From positions 248,001 through 312,000 of the forward strand of contig NZ_VOPZ01000001.1 of NCBI RefSeq assembly GCF_010470665.1: a DNA stretch of 64,000 nucleotides, written 5' to 3'. The position numbers and the translations under genes are program-made. Source of the stretch: Desulfovibrio sp. JC022 (lineage in GTDB: Bacteria > Desulfobacterota > Desulfovibrionia > Desulfovibrionales > Desulfovibrionaceae). Of this stretch, positions 59,555 through 64,000 are shown one piece after another. The notes beneath the pieces are model-generated. The model saw nothing but the letters and a program-made list of their open reading frames with translations. It ran no database searches and was not told the origin of the DNA. How positions within the stretch are numbered: position 1 is the stretch's first letter; each line of letters begins with the position of its first letter.

Positions 59555-62500
59555 ATGAAATTTGTTAAAGATGGTCCCATCATTCCCAATGATCTGATTC
59601 AAGCGCGCGATGAAGGCCGGGCGGTCTTTTTTTGCGGTGCCGGGGTATCTAAAGAGTCTGCGGGGATATGTGATTTTACCGAGTTGTGCGAAAGGGTAGC
59701 AGTAACCTTGCAGGTGCAGGATGAATCCCCGGTTCGCACTTTGATGAGGCAGGCCAAGGAAATTAATGGGCTTAAGCTTGGTAGCAGTCTTTTGTCAGTG
59801 GATCGAATTTTCGGGCTGCTGGAAAGGGATTTTTATATCAAGGATATTGAACGTGCTGTGGCTGAGGCTTTACAGCCAGAAGCCCCCGGCCTTGCTGCCC
59901 ACGAAACACTCTTGAAGCTAGCAACAACCCCGCAGGATACGGTTCAGCTGGTCACAACAAATTTCGACCGTCTTTTCAGCGAATGCAACCCGGATCTTAA
60001 CCTGATCAAACCGGGTAACCTTCCCAGAATTGGAGAGGGTGAACCTCTTGATGGAGTCGTACACCTGCACGGTGTGGTCAATAGGGATTATTCCGGTGCT
60101 GAAAACAGATTTGTCCTTTCCAGTTCCCAGTTCGGCAGGGCCTACCTTGGTGAGGGCTGGGCTACGGATTTTTTTAAAGCTATTGTTGAAAGGTATGTGG
60201 TAGTCTTTGTCGGTTACTCAGCAGAAGACGCTCCGGTGCAGTATTTTTTGGAGTCTTTAAAGTTCAAGGAAAGTAGTAGCTATCAGGTTTACGCTTTTCA
60301 TGATCAGGCAACACCGGATCACTGGCGGGAAAAGAAAATTACAGCAATTCCATATTCGTCTAAGAACAATTTTAAAGAATTATGGGATACTTTGGGGGCA
60401 TGGGCCAGAATGGTTTCCGAGCCTGAAAAATGGAGCCGTGAGGTATTGCAACTGGCTGCGCGCGGTCCGGTGGGATTGACCCCTTACGAACGGGAAAAGG
60501 TAGCGGGATTCGTTGTAACGGAGAAAGGGGCTCGGCAGTTTGCTGCAGTCAATCCTCCAATAGAGTGGATTTGTGTTTTTGATAAATTTCGCAGGTATGC
60601 AAGGCCCGGATATACTGATGATTTGACGGAAGGTAAGGAAGTTGACCCCTTTGAACGTTATTCTCTCGCCTCTGATATTCCCCCGGTTAGGAAGAAAAAT
60701 AATAATGATTTAAATGTTCCTGAAGCGGTATGGGATATTTTTGATAATGAATTACAATTGCCTGCTCAAAATATCTCGCAGCCATCCATTCATTTGAATA
60801 AAGCTGCTCAGGTTTCAGGGAGTGTAGAGAAAATCATTTCTTGGCTTGCCGAGAATGTGGATGATCCCGCAGTAATTTGGTGGGTGGTCTCAAAAGAAGA
60901 TTTGCATCCTTGGGTGAAAGGAACATTAAAGTTTGAAGTCCGTAGAAAACGTGAACAAATGGATATTACTCTTTTAGAGTCGTGGTACAGGATTTTTGAG
61001 GTTTGGCAATCTGGTAAGAGTGAAAGAGATTATGATTCTTCCATATTTGAACTTACTTCCATAATTAAAGAAAGAGGCTGGAGTAAACATCTACTGCACC
61101 GTTGGGCAGAGGCAATCCGTCCATACTTTAAAGCAGGGCACTATACTTTACGTTGGGCCGTGCCGCCAGTTCGTGAGAGTAGACCGGATGGAATGGTTAA
61201 TTTTGATGTGGCTTACCCTCGTCTGAGTTTTAAATTTTCTCCTCCTATAGAATGGCTTCCGTATGCATTGTCTTTGCTGCGAAATAATTTGCTTTTAGCG
61301 GAAGCTTGGGAACTTGAGTACGGAAGATACAGAGTTTCGCATATCGGCACGATGCATCCCGGAAAGGATGATAGCACACTTGTTGATGGTAGTGATTTAA
61401 AGGGGTGGGTCTATGTTTTCAAATCATGGTTTACGTCCTTGATTGAAAACAACGAGTCCGCGGCTCGAAAAGAATTTATGAGTTGGGCTTATGAAGATTC
61501 CCCCATTTTTGACAGTTTTAAGTTGTGGTGTTGCAGCCTGCCGGATTTCCTTTCTCCTGATGAAGCAGGAGAGTCTTTGCTTGGGATTAGTGAAGAAAGT
61601 TTCTGGGATAATTACAAACAGCGCGACTTATTGATCGCTTTGAAGGATAGATGGGGTGATCTTTCAAACACACATCGCAGCCAGCTTGAAAAAAGACTTT
61701 TAGCTGGAGAGGACAAATGGGAAGGGATTGATGAAAAAGATTTCGAAATAGGATGGGCGGCAGGGATACTTGAGCGAATTCATTGGTTGTATAGCAGAGG
61801 GTGTCGGTTTTCATTTGATTTGGATGAAGAAACTAAGAAATTAAAATACTCTTGTCCCGATTGGACTTTTAAGCATTCCGAAAGAGCGGATAGGTCCTGG
61901 GGAATGAAAGTAAGTAGCTATAGTACTGATTTAGATTTTTCGTGTTTGGCTAATATCCAACTGGTAGAAGTCCTCTCTCGCGCAAAAGAATATTCAGTAG
62001 AGGATTGGGAGAACAAGGTTCAGAAAAGACCTTTCAAAGGGCTTTGCCAAAACAGACCTGTACGGGCTTTGTCAGCCTTGCGCGCTGCTGCTGATTCAGA
62101 AGACGCAGCGTGGGGTTGGAATGAATTTTTGAATTCTTGTGGTGAGGTAAAAAGTAAAGAGCGGTTTGCTATCCTTGTTGCACTACGTCTTTGCGAGCTT
62201 CCCGTAGAATTGTTGGGTAAAGTCCTTTATCATGTAAGTTCTTGGTTCTCTGGTAATTCTGTGATTCTAAGAGAGCAAAATAATGATGTCTACTTGAAGT
62301 TATTCAATGTTTTGTTGCAGGCAATAGAAGGACAAGAAGGCAAGGAAGATCTTGCAGTTGATTCTGACGCAGAAAGCAAGGATTGGAGTTCTCGTTTATG
62401 GAATTCACCTGTCAGGCATATTTTGGAGAGTCTTGAAAGTGATCCTAGACTTAGAGATAAATCCTGTACTGCTGAGAATTTAAAAGATTGGTTTGCGCTG

Positions 62501-63340
62501 CTTGAGAGGGTTTTAAATCTTCCGGGAACGGGGAAATTGTATGCCATAAATCATCTTACAGGGAACCTTGATTGGTATTACCGGATAGATCCAACATGGA
62601 CAGAAATTAATCTTCTTTATGTGTTTGAAGAAGATACTCAGAATACAAAAGATGCTTTTTGGTCCGGTTTTCTTAGGGGAAATTATCTCACTGATGAATC
62701 TTTGTTTGAGCGTATTAAGCCAAGTTTGCTGCATTTTACCGAGAATTTTAGAGGGAAAGTAGGATATTACGGATATTCGTTATTGCCCGAATTGCTATTA
62801 AACAGTTGGGCTGGTGAAGCGGTTGATTATCATAATTTGATTTCAGATGACGAAATGCGCAAGGTTTTTGTGAATTGCGGTGATGGTTTGCGTTGTGAAA
62901 TTCTTAATAGGATTAAATGGCTTTCAAAATCAAGCAAGTCAATACAGAGAGAAAACTGGGGGGCATTACAAGCAGAATTTGTACGCAGGACATGGCCCAA
63001 AGAAAAAACAGTTAGGACTCCTGAAGTTCAGAAGGGATTATTTAAATTGCTTTTCAGTAGTCCTGATTTTTTCGTTGAGAAGGCTGAGGCTATTTTGCCT
63101 CACTTAGAAAGTATACCTAGTATTGATATGTATGCTGTTGGACATTTTATCTCAGATTGTCCTGATACATTCGACGATTATAAATTAGTCCTTGATGTTT
63201 TGATGGAAATTTTGCCAGACAATCCTAACGATAATAGACGGGTATCTTATGAGATGAAAGAAATTATCCCCCGTCTCGAATCAGCCGGACTTGCCGATGA
63301 TGAACGAATTGAACAGCTAAAACAAAGATATAATCTCTGA
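59555..63340 (+). CDS. Large SIR2-domain protein, probable NADase defence effector
   Basis: A 1261-residue soluble protein. Residues about 15-280 are a SIR2-like domain: FFCGAGVSKESAG (25-37), TTNFDRLF (134-141) with Asn136, HLHGVVN (170-176) with the catalytic-type His172, and VFVGYSAED (217-225). The remaining 950 residues are helical and lack named motifs; the end resembles DUF4020, a region known behind SIR2 domains. Defence-associated SIR2 proteins deplete NAD upon phage infection. A weak AGGTG site precedes the ATG. The coding DNA is AT-richer by eye than the flanks. Together with the SLATT gene it forms a closed cassette. Confidence 0.82.
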   Translation: MKFVKDGPIIPNDLIQARDEGRAVFFCGAGVSKESAGICDFTELCERVAVTLQVQDESPVRTLMRQAKEINGLKLGSSLLSVDRIFGLLERDFYIKDIERAVAEALQPEAPGLAAHETLLKLATTPQDTVQLVTTNFDRLFSECNPDLNLIKPGNLPRIGEGEPLDGVVHLHGVVNRDYSGAENRFVLSSSQFGRAYLGEGWATDFFKAIVERYVVVFVGYSAEDAPVQYFLESLKFKESSSYQVYAFHDQATPDHWREKKITAIPYSSKNNFKELWDTLGAWARMVSEPEKWSREVLQLAARGPVGLTPYEREKVAGFVVTEKGARQFAAVNPPIEWICVFDKFRRYARPGYTDDLTEGKEVDPFERYSLASDIPPVRKKNNNDLNVPEAVWDIFDNELQLPAQNISQPSIHLNKAAQVSGSVEKIISWLAENVDDPAVIWWVVSKEDLHPWVKGTLKFEVRRKREQMDITLLESWYRIFEVWQSGKSERDYDSSIFELTSIIKERGWSKHLLHRWAEAIRPYFKAGHYTLRWAVPPVRESRPDGMVNFDVAYPRLSFKFSPPIEWLPYALSLLRNNLLLAEAWELEYGRYRVSHIGTMHPGKDDSTLVDGSDLKGWVYVFKSWFTSLIENNESAARKEFMSWAYEDSPIFDSFKLWCCSLPDFLSPDEAGESLLGISEESFWDNYKQRDLLIALKDRWGDLSNTHRSQLEKRLLAGEDKWEGIDEKDFEIGWAAGILERIHWLYSRGCRFSFDLDEETKKLKYSCPDWTFKHSERADRSWGMKVSSYSTDLDFSCLANIQLVEVLSRAKEYSVEDWENKVQKRPFKGLCQNRPVRALSALRAAADSEDAAWGWNEFLNSCGEVKSKERFAILVALRLCELPVELLGKVLYHVSSWFSGNSVILREQNNDVYLKLFNVLLQAIEGQEGKEDLAVDSDAESKDWSSRLWNSPVRHILESLESDPRLRDKSCTAENLKDWFALLERVLNLPGTGKLYAINHLTGNLDWYYRIDPTWTEINLLYVFEEDTQNTKDAFWSGFLRGNYLTDESLFERIKPSLLHFTENFRGKVGYYGYSLLPELLLNSWAGEAVDYHNLISDDEMRKVFVNCGDGLRCEILNRIKWLSKSSKSIQRENWGALQAEFVRRTWPKEKTVRTPEVQKGLFKLLFSSPDFFVEKAEAILPHLESIPSIDMYAVGHFISDCPDTFDDYKLVLDVLMEILPDNPNDNRRVSYEMKEIIPRLESAGLADDERIEQLKQRYNL

Positions 63341-63345
63341 TATAC

Positions 63346-63378
63346 GGCCCGGAATGGTTATCCATTCCGGGCCCTTTT
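63346..63378. terminator. Terminator after SIR2 gene
   Basis: GGCCCGGAATGG (63346-63357) pairs with CCATTCCGGGCC (63362-63373), loop TTAT, followed by TTTTT. It ends the SLATT-SIR2 transcript. Confidence 0.92.
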
Positions 63379-63381
63379 TAC

Positions 63382-64000
63382 TTATTGCCTAGTTCCACCG
63401 CGCATTCCGCTCCGTCCATGCCCTTCGGGAACGCAGAAAGTCTGTTCTCCCCGGCTCATGCACAGGCCGGAAAGTTTTCCGCGCGGGGTTTCAACTGTAC
63501 ATTCATCCCCTTGGGATTTGCCATTGCAGGCGGTGAAAGCTTCTTCGGGCGGACCTTGGCCGTTGCCGGGGCCACGGCCTTGTCCCATGCCTTGCCCCAT
63601 TCCTCCTTGCATCATACCTTGGCCCATGCCGGAATTCCGGCCTTGATTTCTGCTCATTCCCTGATTTTTTCCGAATCCCTGTCTGTTACCGCCCATAGTT
63701 CCCATGCCATCTGAGAAGGAATTCGGAGAACCGCCTTTCCAGGTGGGGATTTTAGTGTAGGGCGGGTCGTATGGTTCAACTCCACCTCCTGCAACGCAAC
63801 GCACGTAATTGTATATGCGGATGTCGTCGCCCTGCGGGCCGCGTCCGTTGGGGAAAGCATCGGGGTTGCCGGATTTCGGATCACTGCGCTGCGCTCCGGC
63901 CCCGTGCACGTCCATCCATTTTTTATTACTGCTGCGCGGGGGCGCGAAATAGCCTAAAGCGCGTCCGAAAGCGACGTATGAGGCGTGGGAAGGCTTGGGA
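63382..64000 (-). CDS. DUF1566-like protein, C-terminal part (5' end outside window)
   Basis: The frame is open to the window edge, so the start is beyond 64000. The visible part has AFGRALGYFAPP, WMDVHGAGAQRSDPKSGNP, GPQGDDIRIYNYVRCVAGG, the closing pattern of DUF1566 (Lcl C-terminal) domains. Then comes a Gly/Met/Gln/Asn-rich low-complexity stretch (encoded about 63560-63690), and a Cys-rich tail (ACNGKSQGDECTV, GLCMSRGEQTFCVPEG). Probably exported. The ATG at 63915 is internal, not the start. Confidence 0.75.
   Translation of the reverse strand, partial: PKPSHASYVAFGRALGYFAPPRSSNKKWMDVHGAGAQRSDPKSGNPDAFPNGRGPQGDDIRIYNYVRCVAGGGVEPYDPPYTKIPTWKGGSPNSFSDGMGTMGGNRQGFGKNQGMSRNQGRNSGMGQGMMQGGMGQGMGQGRGPGNGQGPPEEAFTACNGKSQGDECTVETPRGKLSGLCMSRGEQTFCVPEGHGRSGMRGGTRQ

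Overview
The window reads as a chromosome segment of a free-living, motile, anaerobic sulfate-reducing deltaproteobacterium (Desulfovibrionaceae, most like the marine Maridesulfovibrio/Desulfovibrio salexigens group). This is an inference from a small 218-residue sulfite reductase like the assimilatory-type enzyme of Desulfovibrio, many large chemoreceptors and sensor kinases, ferredoxin/flavodoxin proteins, a molybdenum uptake and storage pair, moderate GC by eye, and repeated use of selenocysteine. No rRNA, CRISPR array, transposase or phage module was seen. Two identical tRNA-Ala(GGC) genes are present.

Layout. 1-4000: the end of a potassium channel gene and three tandem paralogous genes of unknown function behind a near-consensus flagellar sigma-28 promoter. 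4000-7200: the ribosome-associated block rplU-rpmA-obg-proB. 7200-14200: a long minus-strand redox gene train (EF-hand protein, nitroreductase, metallo-beta-lactamase-fold hydrolase, a selenocysteine-containing TusA/SirA-like protein, FMN reductase, CheY-like protein, ComF) leading to a 1028-residue radical SAM / ArsM-like methyltransferase / Cys-rich fusion. 14250-18450: a small protein behind a SAM-I riboswitch, recN, and two peptide-type ABC permeases. 18600-31400: the two tRNA-Ala loci enclosing a YaaA-like gene, a chemoreceptor, a TetR-regulated flavodoxin-ferredoxin, a binding-protein/sensor-kinase pair and a molybdopterin oxidoreductase, with several gene remnants. 31400-44400: a subtilisin-like protease, a REC-adenylate cyclase-CBS protein, a flavoprotein, a second chemoreceptor, two glycosyltransferases, a selenocysteine-containing ArsC/Spx-like protein, a permease and methylglyoxal synthase. 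44500-51800: a selenocysteine AhpC-type peroxiredoxin, a MOT1-type molybdate transporter with a molybdenum-storage-like kinase-fold protein, PadR, a TiaS-like protein, a methyltransferase and binding proteins. 51800-58800: a TolC/HlyD/DUF3302 export set, the small sulfite reductase, HxlR with a divergent iron alcohol dehydrogenase, and a GltD/NfnB-like flavoprotein. 58900-63400: a two-gene SLATT + SIR2 cassette that looks like an anti-phage system. The window ends inside a DUF1566-like gene.

The strongest unexpected signals are: (i) three selenoprotein genes, each with an in-frame TGA at the redox-active position and a hairpin whose apical loop begins 18-20 nt downstream, one of them too short and interrupted to be seen by normal gene calling; (ii) the SLATT-SIR2 pair; (iii) the radical SAM/ArsM-like/DUF5714-like fusion at the end of the redox train; (iv) the sigma-28 promoter in front of three unknown paralogs; (v) a SAM-I riboswitch with terminator placed before an unknown 90-residue protein. 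All family assignments were made by reading motifs; no database search was run.
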